A stretch of 16,830 bases of DNA from CAYZYO01 sp964482585 (GTDB lineage: Bacteria; Bacillota; Syntrophomonadia; Syntrophomonadales; Syntrophomonadaceae). Position 1 is the first letter of the stretch; every line of letters starts with the position of its first letter. Shown here in pieces: positions 6,209-13,395 of the stretch. Where the stretch lies: contig CAYZYO010000049.1 in the NCBI GenBank assembly GCA_964482585.1, positions 1 through 16,830 of the forward strand, written 5' to 3'. Both the position numbers and the translations under genes were made by a program. The notes under the pieces were generated by a model. That model was not told the origin of the DNA, made no database searches, and was given only the letters and a program-made list of their open reading frames with translations.

Positions 6209-7120
6209 TCACCTCCGTGGATGGGTATCATTATGTATAGTTTTTATACTATCCCTGGTCAGGTGTGTATATATCTGAGTCGTTGATAATTTTACATGCC
6301 CGAGCAGTTCCTGGACCGATCTTAAGTCGGCTCCTTTGTTAAGTAGATGAGTAGCAAAGGTATGCCTTAGTGTATGCGGACTAATTTTCTGATTAATAGC
6401 AACCTGCTCTACATATTTATTAATAATATTTCTCACGCTTCTATCCGACAGTCTGCTGCCAAATTTGTTGAGAAACACTGCATCTTCGGCATTACCTGCT
6501 TTTAAAACAAGTTTCTGCCTGGTTTTTGCGATATATATTCCAAGGGCCTGGGCAGCTTTACTACCTAAAGGTACTATCCTCTCTTTGCCGCCTTTCCCTT
6601 TGATTTTTATGAGTCTTTCTTCAAAATCAATATCTTTTAAATCCATGCTTACAAGTTCGCTTACTCGTAAACCTGCAGCATACAGTGTTTCTAATATTGC
6701 TTTATCGCGTCTTCCTAAAGGAAGGGATATATCAGGGGCTTTCATTAGCAGTTCTATCTCCTGTGAATAAAGGAATTTGGGCAGTTTTTTATCCTGCCGG
6801 GGGGTGGAAACCTCTGCAATGGGATTGCTTTCTAATATGTTTTCCCGGCATAAATATTTGACATAAGAACGCAGTGCAGCAAGTTTTCTTGCCATTGTAG
6901 CCCGGCTTAAATTTCTTTCCTGCATGTCGCCTAAATATTCTCGTACTGATTTATGGTTAAGCATTTTTAATGATAATTCTTCTTTCGGCACATCATATCT
7001 CTGAGCAATGTGGTTAACAAACTGCATTAAGTCAGTTTTGTAACCGAGCAGTGTGAGTTTTGAAGCACCTTTTTCAACCCGCATGTAGTCTATGTAGTTT
7101 TTAATGTGTTGAAAAAGCAT
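6209..7120 (-). CDS. xerC: Tyrosine recombinase XerC (CodV)
   Basis: XerC-type recombinases resolve chromosome dimers at dif sites with a partner XerD. The 303-residue protein has the N-terminal SAM-like core-binding domain (about 1-90) and the C-terminal catalytic domain with the complete set of residues: Arg152 (GLRVSEL), Lys176 (KGKGGKER), His249 and Arg252 (SPHTLRHTF), His275 (LLGHVKLS) and nucleophile Tyr284 (QIYTH). Its place directly upstream of hslV-hslU-codY matches B. subtilis codV and argues for XerC rather than a phage integrase. The start is ATG at 7118-7120 with a modest AGGGG about ten nt upstream. A sigma-A-like promoter lies at 7216-7245. Its stop overlaps the hslV ribosome-binding site. 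Confidence 0.95.
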   Translation of the reverse strand: MLFQHIKNYIDYMRVEKGASKLTLLGYKTDLMQFVNHIAQRYDVPKEELSLKMLNHKSVREYLGDMQERNLSRATMARKLAALRSYVKYLCRENILESNPIAEVSTPRQDKKLPKFLYSQEIELLMKAPDISLPLGRRDKAILETLYAAGLRVSELVSMDLKDIDFEERLIKIKGKGGKERIVPLGSKAAQALGIYIAKTRQKLVLKAGNAEDAVFLNKFGSRLSDRSVRNIINKYVEQVAINQKISPHTLRHTFATHLLNKGADLRSVQELLGHVKLSTTQIYTHLTRDSIKTIHNDTHPRR

Positions 7121-7166
7121 AAATTTCGCCCCTTATTAGTATATGGTGCATAGTTGCTGTTATAAA

Positions 7167-7197
7167 CTGCTCCTTATAAGGTTACTGCCAGGAGCAG
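7167..7197 (-). promoter_or_regulatory. Leader inverted repeat upstream of xerC
   Basis: CTGCTCCT (7167-7174) and AGGAGCAG (7190-7197) are perfect 8-bp arms with a 15-nt loop. They lie between the candidate promoter and the xerC start, so they would form a stem in the 5' leader. The role is unknown. Confidence 0.4.
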
Positions 7198-7215
7198 GCT
7201 TGTTTTTCAGAATAT

Positions 7216-7245
7216 ATTATACATTTAAGTATTTTATTCAGGCAA
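7216..7245 (-). promoter_or_regulatory. Candidate SigA-type promoter for xerC-hslV-hslU-codY
   Basis: TTGCCT (7245-7240) and a perfect TATAAT (7221-7216) on the minus strand, 18 bp apart, about 95 bp upstream of the xerC start. Just downstream, 7202-7216 is a 4-mismatch match to the CodY box AATTTTCWGAAAATT. Confidence 0.6.
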
Positions 7246-7570
7246 TTTTTACAAACCCTATTCTTTGTCTTTCTTCATCTCATACTGTTTCTATCAAGTA
7301 CATTTATTAAGGTATTGATTCTATTAGCTCTACTCTTTATCCCCCTTCATTTCATACTGTTGACATTATTGCAGTAATATCTATGGGCAATTATATATCT
7401 CTTTTCTCCCCCCCCTTTACCCATAGTAACCAAATACGTTGGTAGCTCCATTACATGATACGTGGAATAAAATATTTTTATGTCTGCAATACAATTTCGA
7501 CATGAGAAATTTTTTTCCTTCCCACTGGTAAATTTTTCGCGACGGGGACGCACAAGGGGACGGTTCTCCT
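7246..7570. other. Intergenic stretch between xerC promoter and palindromic repeat
   Basis: No supported gene. It has an imperfect direct repeat, CTTCATCTCATACTGTT (7273-7289) and CTTCATTTCATACTGTT (7345-7361), 72 bp apart with one mismatch. At its right end is an extra half-arm (GCACAAGGGGACGGTTCTCC, 7550-7569) of the adjoining palindromic repeat. Short open frames here are mostly repeat sequence. Confidence 0.5.
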
Positions 7571-7666
7571 GCAGACACAAGGGGACGGTTCTCCTGTGTC
7601 AATAGAAACAGTGTGCCCATGGGCACACGTCCTATTGACACAGGAGAACCGTCCCCTTGTGTCTGC
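7571..7666 (-). repeat. Long palindromic repeat R1 (GGGGACGGTTCTC family)
   Basis: Perfect 35-nt outer arms (7571-7605 and 7632-7666) enclose a perfect 18-bp inner palindrome GTGTGCCCATGGGCACAC (7611-7628). The two are joined by unequal linkers, AAACA on the left and GTC on the right, which give the element an orientation. It ends 34 bp past the trmFO stop. Arm fragments flank it on both sides (7545-7570; 7667-7700). By its hairpin form it may stop or protect the trmFO mRNA 3' end. Confidence 0.9.
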
Positions 7667-7700
7667 TGTCGCATTCTGTCCCCTTGTGCGTCCTTGTGCG

Positions 7701-8984
7701 CTAGAAGGAGGTTAGGGAGCGGTGGATGTAGGCGTGGTATCTTTTCTGTTTGTCTTTGATGGGAGGATCTAAGGGGGGAAGAATACCGAAGTTGGCATTT
7801 ATAGGCTGGAAACTGCTGCTCCGGGCAGTTGTGATGAAGTTAAAGAGGGCCCCGATCATGGTTATTTCAGGCATTATTAATAATTCCCGGCTTTTTAATA
7901 ACCGGGCAGCATTGATCCCGGCTATTATGCCGGCTGCCGCTGATTCCATATAGCCTTCTACACCGGTTATCTGCCCGGCAAAGAATAGCTGGTGGTTTTT
8001 TTTGAACTGCAGGGTCGGCAAGAGTAACCGGGGGCTGTTTATGTAGGTGTTGCGGTGCATTACCCCGTGCCTGACAAATTCTGCTTTCTCAAGTCCGGGA
8101 ATGAGCCTGAATATCCGGTCCTGTTCTCCCCATTTAAGCCGGGTCTGAAAACCGACCATGCCGTAAATTTTGCCTTCTTTGTCTTCCTGTCTCAATTGTA
8201 CTACAGCATAAGGTCTCCTGCCGGTTTTAGGGTCATCAAGACCTACCGGGCGCATGGGCCCAAATCGCAGGGTATCGATCCCCCGGCGGGCCATTATCTC
8301 TATGGGCATGCAGCCAGGGAAAAAAAGTTTTTTATCTATCTGGTGTCCTTCTTTTATATCTGCATTAACAATATGATTGTGAAATTCCTCGTATTGTTCT
8401 TTGGTTAAAGGACAGTTGTAATAGTCATCAGTTCCCTTGCCATAACGGGAGGCTTTATATATCTGGTTTTTATCCAGGCCTTCCAGGGTTAAGCTGGGAG
8501 CTACGGCATCATAAAAATAGAGGCTGTCTTCTCCGGTCAGCTTTTGGAGGTTAACAGCTAGATCATTGGAGGTCAGGGGCCCGGTAGCTATAATGGATAT
8601 TTCATTTTCCGGCATATCAGTAATCTCCTGCCGGATTATTTCAATCAACGGGTGGCCGGTAATCTTTTCAGTAACTATTTGAGCAAACAGCTCCCGGTCA
8701 ACCGCCAGGGCTGATCCAGCTGGAACCTGTGCTGTGCCTGCACATTCCAGCAGTATGGACCCCAGTTTTCTCATTTCTCTTTTCAGGAGTCCCTGGGCAG
8801 TGTTTCCCAGATCAGATTTTAAGGAGTTGCTGCATACTAGTTCAGCCAGGGCTGAGGTTTGATGTACGGGGGTGTTTTTTACCGGCCTCATTTCCCATAA
8901 TTTTACTTTTATCCCCGCGTTGGCTATCTGATAAGCTGCTTCGCAACCGGCTAGTCCCCCACCAATAACATTTATGTGCTGCAA
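7701..8984 (-). CDS. trmFO: Folate-dependent tRNA (uracil-54-C5)-methyltransferase TrmFO (Gid)
   Basis: TrmFO uses 5,10-methylenetetrahydrofolate and FAD to make ribothymidine-54 in the tRNA T-loop. The 427-residue protein starts with a dinucleotide-binding VIGGGLAGCEAA, followed by EMRPVK-TPVHQT and AELVCSNSLKS (Cys51). It then has YYNCPLTKEQY and FFPGCMPIEIMARRG (Cys225, equivalent to the catalytic Cys of B. subtilis TrmFO by its position), GPMRPVGL and VEGYMESAAAG, all family hallmarks. The start is TTG at 8984, six nt after a GGAGG that lies inside the last codons of topA; the topA stop ends one base before it. Translation is therefore probably coupled to topA. A large palindromic repeat follows its 3' end. 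Confidence 0.96.
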   Translation of the reverse strand: MQHINVIGGGLAGCEAAYQIANAGIKVKLWEMRPVKNTPVHQTSALAELVCSNSLKSDLGNTAQGLLKREMRKLGSILLECAGTAQVPAGSALAVDRELFAQIVTEKITGHPLIEIIRQEITDMPENEISIIATGPLTSNDLAVNLQKLTGEDSLYFYDAVAPSLTLEGLDKNQIYKASRYGKGTDDYYNCPLTKEQYEEFHNHIVNADIKEGHQIDKKLFFPGCMPIEIMARRGIDTLRFGPMRPVGLDDPKTGRRPYAVVQLRQEDKEGKIYGMVGFQTRLKWGEQDRIFRLIPGLEKAEFVRHGVMHRNTYINSPRLLLPTLQFKKNHQLFFAGQITGVEGYMESAAAGIIAGINAARLLKSRELLIMPEITMIGALFNFITTARSSSFQPINANFGILPPLDPPIKDKQKRYHAYIHRSLTSF

Positions 8985-8985
8985 T

Positions 8986-11091
8986 TTAAGCCTCCATTTT
9001 TATTTCATATTTGCATTCTGGATTTTGGCATACCTGCCGGGGCTCTTTGGTTTTACCCATTTTTTCAACTATAGCCTCACCACATTGGGGACATTTTTCC
9101 CCGGTTGGCTTATTCCAGGACTTGAAGGTGCATTCAGGATAGTTGCTGCAGCCGTAGAATCTGCGGCCTTTTTTGGTTTTCAGGGCTTTTACTGCGCCTC
9201 CACAAAAGGGACAGTTTACTCCTGTATCTTCATTAATAGATTCGGTATGGCGGCACTCGGGAAATCCTGAACAGGCCATGAATTTTCCGAAGCGTCCGGT
9301 TTTTATCAGTAGTGGACTACCACATTTAGGACAGTCTTTGCCAGCTTCTTCATCTTTTATCTCAATTTTTTCTATGAGTTCACTGGCTTTTTCCAGCTCA
9401 TTAGCAAATGGCTGGTAGAATTCATCGACTATTTTTTTCCATTCTTTTTTTCCTTCTTCTACCAGGTCCAGGTCTTCTTCCATTTTAGCGGTAAAATCCA
9501 CATCAACTATGTTGGCAAAGTTGTCTTTCAGCAGGTCAACCACGATAAAGCCCAATTCGGTCGGTACAAACTGCTTGTTCTGGCGTTCTACATAGTAGCG
9601 CCTGAGAATAGTATCTATTATCGGTGCATAGGTGCTGGGCCGGCCTATGTTTTTTTCTTCTAAGAGTTTTACCAGGCTGGCCTCGGTAAAACGCGGCAGC
9701 GGCTGGGTAAAATGCTGTTCCGGTTTTAGTTCGTTTAATATGAGTTCCTGGTCTTTTTTGAGGTCAGGAATAGGATTTTTGGCTGCTTCTTCGTCATTTT
9801 CGTTGTAGATTTTTTTGTAGCCGGGAAATTTTATTTTTGAGGAAGTAGCACGCAGGCCATATTCTCCTGCTTTGATGTCAACGGTAATTGTATCGAATAC
9901 TGCAGGACTCATCTGGCTGGCCACAAAACGGTCCCAGATTAGTTTGTACAAGCGGTACTGGTCCCTGGTCAGGTATTCTTTTATGCTCTGTGGAGTACGA
10001 TGTACTGATGTCGGGCGTATCGCTTCGTGAGCATCCTGGGAACTCTTCCTGCTTTTATATATGTTGGGAGTACCGGGAACATATTCTTCTCCATAATTTG
10101 AACGTATATATTCCAGGGCTTCTGATTGAGCAATATTAGCAACCCGGTTTGAATCAGTTCGCAAATAGGTTATAAGGCCGATGGTGCCTTGTTTGCCTAT
10201 TGTCAGCCCTTCGTAGAGCTGTTGGGCGACCCGCATAGTCCTTTTGGAATAAAAGTTGAGTTTTCTTGAGGCTTCCTGCTGCAGGGTGCTGGTAATAAAT
10301 GGTGGGTTGGCTTTTTTGCGTTTTTCCTTTTTGTCTACATTTTCTACATGGAAAACAGCCTGGTTAAGGTAGTTTTCTATTTCATTTTTTTGTTCTTCGT
10401 TTTTTATTTCTAGTTTTTTGCCCTGGTAGTTAATCAGTCGGGCGGTAAAGCATTTATCTTTTTCAGCTTTTTTGCTCTTTTTCCCTTTTTTATCTGCCAG
10501 AAGGGCTTCTACTGTCCAATACTCCTCGGGAACAAAGTCTCTTATCTGCTGTTCACGTTCACAAATCAGCCGTACAACAACGGTCTGTACTCTGCCGGCA
10601 CTCAAGCCTTTGCGCACTTTACTCCACAGGAGGGGACTTAAATTGTAACCTACCAGCCGGTCTACAACTCTTCGTGCCTGTTGGGCGTTAACCCGGTCCA
10701 TATCGATGGGACGCGAGTTCTTGATGGCCTTTTTTACGGCCTCTTTGGTAATCTCATTAAATTCTACTCTACATTTTGAACCAGGCTCAATTTTCATTGC
10801 ATTCTGCAGGTGCCAGGCAATAGCCTCACCTTCACGATCAGGGTCAGTAGCCAATAATACTCTGGACGCCTTTTTGGACTGTTCTTTTATTTCTTTTAAG
10901 ATATCTCCCTTTCCTCTGATAGTTATATACCTTGGTTCAAAGTAATTTTCTACATCTATTCCCAGCTTACTCTTTGGCAGATCCCTTATATGACCTACAG
11001 ATGCCTTGATTTTATAATTTTTCCCCAAAAATTTACCTATTGTCTTGGCCTTTGCTGCTGATTCAACGATAAGTAGTGTAGTGCCCGCCAA
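8986..11091 (-). CDS. topA: DNA topoisomerase I (type IA)
   Basis: TopA relaxes negative supercoils through a transient 5'-phosphotyrosine link. With 701 residues it is of normal length. It has an N-terminal Toprim domain (IVESAAKAKTIGKFL; DPDREGEAIAWHL at about 83-95), the ring-forming domains, and the active-site tyrosine in LITYLRTDS (Tyr309). Three C-terminal four-cysteine zinc ribbons start at CPKCG, CPFCG and CPQCG (about 595-698). The usual VESPAKAKT reads VESAAKAKT here, a minor substitution; residues about 198-213 are a Lys-rich insertion. I chose TTG at 11091, eight nt after GAGG, because the upstream GTG at 11100 overlaps the Shine-Dalgarno and precedes the conserved N-terminus. 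It is followed by trmFO with a 1-bp gap. Confidence 0.96.
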   Translation of the reverse strand: MAGTTLLIVESAAKAKTIGKFLGKNYKIKASVGHIRDLPKSKLGIDVENYFEPRYITIRGKGDILKEIKEQSKKASRVLLATDPDREGEAIAWHLQNAMKIEPGSKCRVEFNEITKEAVKKAIKNSRPIDMDRVNAQQARRVVDRLVGYNLSPLLWSKVRKGLSAGRVQTVVVRLICEREQQIRDFVPEEYWTVEALLADKKGKKSKKAEKDKCFTARLINYQGKKLEIKNEEQKNEIENYLNQAVFHVENVDKKEKRKKANPPFITSTLQQEASRKLNFYSKRTMRVAQQLYEGLTIGKQGTIGLITYLRTDSNRVANIAQSEALEYIRSNYGEEYVPGTPNIYKSRKSSQDAHEAIRPTSVHRTPQSIKEYLTRDQYRLYKLIWDRFVASQMSPAVFDTITVDIKAGEYGLRATSSKIKFPGYKKIYNENDEEAAKNPIPDLKKDQELILNELKPEQHFTQPLPRFTEASLVKLLEEKNIGRPSTYAPIIDTILRRYYVERQNKQFVPTELGFIVVDLLKDNFANIVDVDFTAKMEEDLDLVEEGKKEWKKIVDEFYQPFANELEKASELIEKIEIKDEEAGKDCPKCGSPLLIKTGRFGKFMACSGFPECRHTESINEDTGVNCPFCGGAVKALKTKKGRRFYGCSNYPECTFKSWNKPTGEKCPQCGEAIVEKMGKTKEPRQVCQNPECKYEIKMEA

Positions 11092-11100
11092 TAATATCAC

Positions 11101-11451
11101 CTCTTAAAGTATGTTATTAACATTGAAAGTTTTCTATTATTCAAAAAATATTTAGCTTAAGTAAAGAATCTTTAGCTCCTTTGGTTTTACCACGCTGTAC
11201 CTCTCACGCCGGAGACTGAAGTCTCCTCTACGTCGAGGTCATCAAATATATTTATTCTTAGTATCAGCATCATGTAATTCTGAACCGGTACCGTGTCACT
11301 CCGGGCATCCCCACCATGTCATTCTGAACGAAGTGAAGAATCTTTTCCCCTGTCTTTCCGGAGCGGAGACCACGACCGTGTAATTTTGAATGCCAGCGTA
11401 GAATATTGATTCTCTGGCTTAGATTCAGTATGACATTACTGCAGTTCAGGT
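11101..11451. repeat. Repeat-filled topA/dprA spacer
   Basis: No gene is seen. It contains a GGAGACTGAAGTCTCC hairpin plus TCTACG (11211-11232), the sixth copy of the family at 2261 and 2972-3160. It also has a run of GTCATTCTGAA-type units: GTAATTCTGAA (from about 11275), GTCATTCTGAACGAAGTGAA (11317-11336) with GAATCT, GTAATTTTGAATGCCAGCG (from 11380) and an inverted TTCAGTATGACAT (11424-11436). Similar units recur at 14808-14917. The gap interrupts dprA-topA, which are adjacent in Bacillus. Confidence 0.65.
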
Positions 11452-12543
11452 TTATTTTATTTTTACATAGTAATTACCCGGCAATGATTTAACTATACCT
11501 TTAAATTCAATTTTAAACAAAAGAGTGCTCAAAACCCCTATCTCTAATCCGGTGTTTTTGATTAGTTCATCAAAATGCACTGGTTCGTAACTCATACATT
11601 GTATTATTAATTTCTCCTCGTTGTCCAGAAATTGCAGTTCCTTTTCCCTGCTTTTTCCCGGTTCCAACCTGGGAACAATCTCAGAATACTCTTCTAAGAT
11701 ATCCTCAATTCCTGATATTAATCTGGCTCCCTGTTTTATTAGATTATTGGTTCCTTCACTGTTTGGGCTGCTTACTGGACCCGGGATAGCAAATACATCT
11801 CTCCCCTGCTCCAGCGCAAAGTCAGCAGTAATTAAGGCTCCACTTTTCTTTTTGGCCTCTACTACTACCACTCCCTGCGATAAACCGGATATTATCCGGT
11901 TGCGTATGGGGAAATTACCCGGTTCGGGGTTGGTGTTATAGGGGAATTCACTGATTACGGCTCCAGAATCTATTATTTCGTGGTATATTTTGGTGTTTTC
12001 TTTAGGATAGATCACGTTGATTCCACTGCCTAATACTGCCAGGGTTAGACCTTTTCCCTTAAGCGCTCCCCGGTGGGCAGCTGTATCTATACCCCTGGCC
12101 ATTCCGCTCACTACAGTTATCCTCTGCTGGGCCAAATCCTGCCCTAATCTTTCGGCCTGGTCTATACCATACGGGGTAGCCTTCCGGGATCCAACCACTG
12201 CTATACAGGTGCTATCTACGGCTTCCAAACTGCCCTGGTAATACAGCACATAAGGCGGATCATAGATTGTTCTTAAGCTCTTTGGATAATCATTATCCTC
12301 TATAGTTACTATTTTTATGCCCTCAGCCTTGAGTTTTTCCAGATTCACCAATGGATTAAGACTGCGGTTTTTTATTACTTTTTCAACACATTCGGCAGGT
12401 AAACATGCATGCATTCTACTGGTATCAGCTTCGAAAAACGCCAGGAAACTACCAAATGTATCTTTTATTTTCCATAACCGCTTATTACCTATTCCATTTA
12501 TTGAATGTAAGGTACATAAAATAGCCTTTTCTAGATTATCCAT
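11452..12543 (-). CDS. dprA: DNA-processing protein DprA (Smf)
   Basis: DprA binds incoming single-stranded DNA during transformation and loads RecA; it is also kept in many species not known to be competent. The 363-residue protein has an N-terminal helical region (about 5-60) and the Rossmann-type DprA core (about 75-285) with IAVVGSRKATPYG, VVSGMARGID-AAHRGAL, LGSGINVIYP, PGNFPIRNRIISGLS, SGALITADFALEQGRDVFAIPG and GTNNLIKQGA. A C-terminal winged-helix module follows (about 305-363). The start is ATG at 12543 with GAAGGG upstream and a candidate extended -10 promoter at 12572-12580. It is the first gene of the conserved block, separated from topA by a repeat-filled 360-bp spacer (11092-11451). 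Confidence 0.95.
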   Translation of the reverse strand: MDNLEKAILCTLHSINGIGNKRLWKIKDTFGSFLAFFEADTSRMHACLPAECVEKVIKNRSLNPLVNLEKLKAEGIKIVTIEDNDYPKSLRTIYDPPYVLYYQGSLEAVDSTCIAVVGSRKATPYGIDQAERLGQDLAQQRITVVSGMARGIDTAAHRGALKGKGLTLAVLGSGINVIYPKENTKIYHEIIDSGAVISEFPYNTNPEPGNFPIRNRIISGLSQGVVVVEAKKKSGALITADFALEQGRDVFAIPGPVSSPNSEGTNNLIKQGARLISGIEDILEEYSEIVPRLEPGKSREKELQFLDNEEKLIIQCMSYEPVHFDELIKNTGLEIGVLSTLLFKIEFKGIVKSLPGNYYVKIK

Positions 12544-12571
12544 ATCTATCCCTTCTTTTAGCCATTTCCAT

Positions 12572-12580
12572 ATTATATCA
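12572..12580 (-). promoter_or_regulatory. Candidate extended -10 promoter of dprA
   Basis: On the minus strand, TGA followed by a perfect TATAAT (12580-12572) makes an extended -10. No good -35 is visible at 17 bp, which is normal for this class. Transcription would begin near 12565, giving a leader of roughly 20 nt. Confidence 0.5.
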
Positions 12581-12683
12581 GATAGGGATCCAGTTTATTA
12601 TCAAATTTTATCGAATTAATCGGCCATTTTTTTCTTACTGCATTGATAACACAAAATTAGCCAGGATGCAACAGAAAAAAGAT

Positions 12684-12773
12684 GACACAAGGGGACGGTT
12701 CTCCTGTGTCAATAGAAACAGTGTGCCCATGGGCACACGTCCTATTGACACAGGAGAACCGTCCCCTTATGTC
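12684..12773 (-). repeat. Long palindromic repeat R2
   Basis: 32-nt arms (12684-12715 and 12742-12773) with one mismatch (CCTTATGTC in place of CCTTGTGTC) around the inner GTGTGCCCATGGGCACAC (12721-12738). It has the same orientation as R1 (AAACA left, GTC right). It lies between divergent dprA and the small gene at 12877, about 110 bp upstream of the dprA promoter. Confidence 0.9.
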
Positions 12774-12876
12774 TCCGCTGCTAAATTTTTTTATGTAATA
12801 ATTTTCCTTCTTAAAATTGGTGAATGACGGGGAATATAATTTTGAAGTTATATTTTTTTTTGAAAGGAGTGGTTTT

Positions 12877-13068
12877 TTGTTTGCTGGACTTATGGATTAT
12901 AAGAATAGTATGGCCAGGAAATTGATGAACCAGGATAAGGTTGATCCTGGAACTTTTAGTTTTTTAGAACCAGGGTGGTGGGCACTTCATGCAACTGCGA
13001 TTACTGCTGTATATTTGTTGGGTACTATGATGACAAAAAAAATGCACCATAATAACATGGAGCCGTAG
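12877..13068 (+). CDS. Small membrane protein, 63 residues, unknown
   Basis: I do not recognise this protein. TTG at 12877 lies seven nt after AAGGAG; an in-frame ATG at 12892 has poorer spacing, and the ATG at 12817 has no ribosome-binding site. The product begins MFAGLMDYKNSMARKLM, then a charged segment (NQDKVDPGTFSFLEPG). One membrane-spanning helix (WWALHATAITAVYLLGTMM, about 34-52) and a Lys/His tail follow. A perfect TATAAT (12835-12840) could be its -10, though no good -35 is seen. It ends with two tandem TAG stops, 17 bp before the next small gene, so the two probably form an operon. The strong ribosome-binding site and coherent amphipathic plan support a real gene. Confidence 0.65.
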   Translation: MFAGLMDYKNSMARKLMNQDKVDPGTFSFLEPGWWALHATAITAVYLLGTMMTKKMHHNNMEP

Positions 13069-13085
13069 TAGTTTTGAAGGAAAAA

Positions 13086-13223
13086 ATGAGACCCACCAGA
13101 CCTCTTTACTTTGAAGATGTTATGGATGAAAATGTTTATGCAGATGTTTGGCTGGTTACCGGAGATGATAAGTTTACCGATGTCACTCATCTGATTCTAC
13201 AAAATCGCCTGACCAAGGATTAA
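13086..13223 (+). CDS. Small acidic protein, 45 residues, unknown
   Basis: ATG at 13086 follows GAAGG by a normal distance, 17 bp after the preceding small gene. The 45-residue product begins MRPTRPLYFEDVMDENVYAD and ends with NRLTKD; it is acidic in the first two thirds and has no membrane segment or Cys. Its stop TAA (13221-13223) is followed after one base by palindromic repeat R3, which would sit in the mRNA 3' end. No family is recognised. Support comes from the ribosome-binding site, tight spacing behind the upstream gene, and a repeat placed exactly at the gene end. Confidence 0.55.
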   Translation: MRPTRPLYFEDVMDENVYADVWLVTGDDKFTDVTHLILQNRLTKD

Positions 13224-13224
13224 G

Positions 13225-13315
13225 TGACACAAGGGGACGGTTCTCCTGTGTCAATAGGACGTGTGCCATGGGCACACCGTTTCTATTGACACAGGAGAAC
13301 CGTCCCCTTGTGTCA
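13225..13315 (+). repeat. Long palindromic repeat R3 (opposite orientation to R1/R2)
   Basis: Perfect 33-nt arms (13225-13257 and 13283-13315). The inner palindrome has lost one C (GTGTGCCATGGGCACAC, 13261-13277). The linkers are swapped (GAC left, CGTTT right), so the element is inverted relative to R1 and R2. It begins one base after the stop codon of the 45-residue gene and may serve as its terminator. Confidence 0.9.
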
Positions 13316-13395
13316 GCCTGTCGCATCTGTGTGTATGCTGAAATATATGGTAGAATTGGTTATATATATTCAAGTATTTGACGAGGAGAATGAAA

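Noticed and set aside
6209..7120. Phage or integron integrase for the xerC gene
   Set aside because: Its place ahead of hslV-hslU-codY and its normal length match the chromosomal XerC/CodV. No phage genes or attachment sites are visible.
7347..7674. Two overlapping minus-strand open frames (77 and 85 residues)
   Set aside because: Much of each is translation of the palindromic repeat R1 and its extra arm (QGDGSPVSI-like and QENRPLV strings), with no ribosome-binding site.
12987..13190. Minus-strand open frame of 67 residues
   Set aside because: It is antisense to the two small plus-strand genes, which have better ribosome-binding sites and composition.
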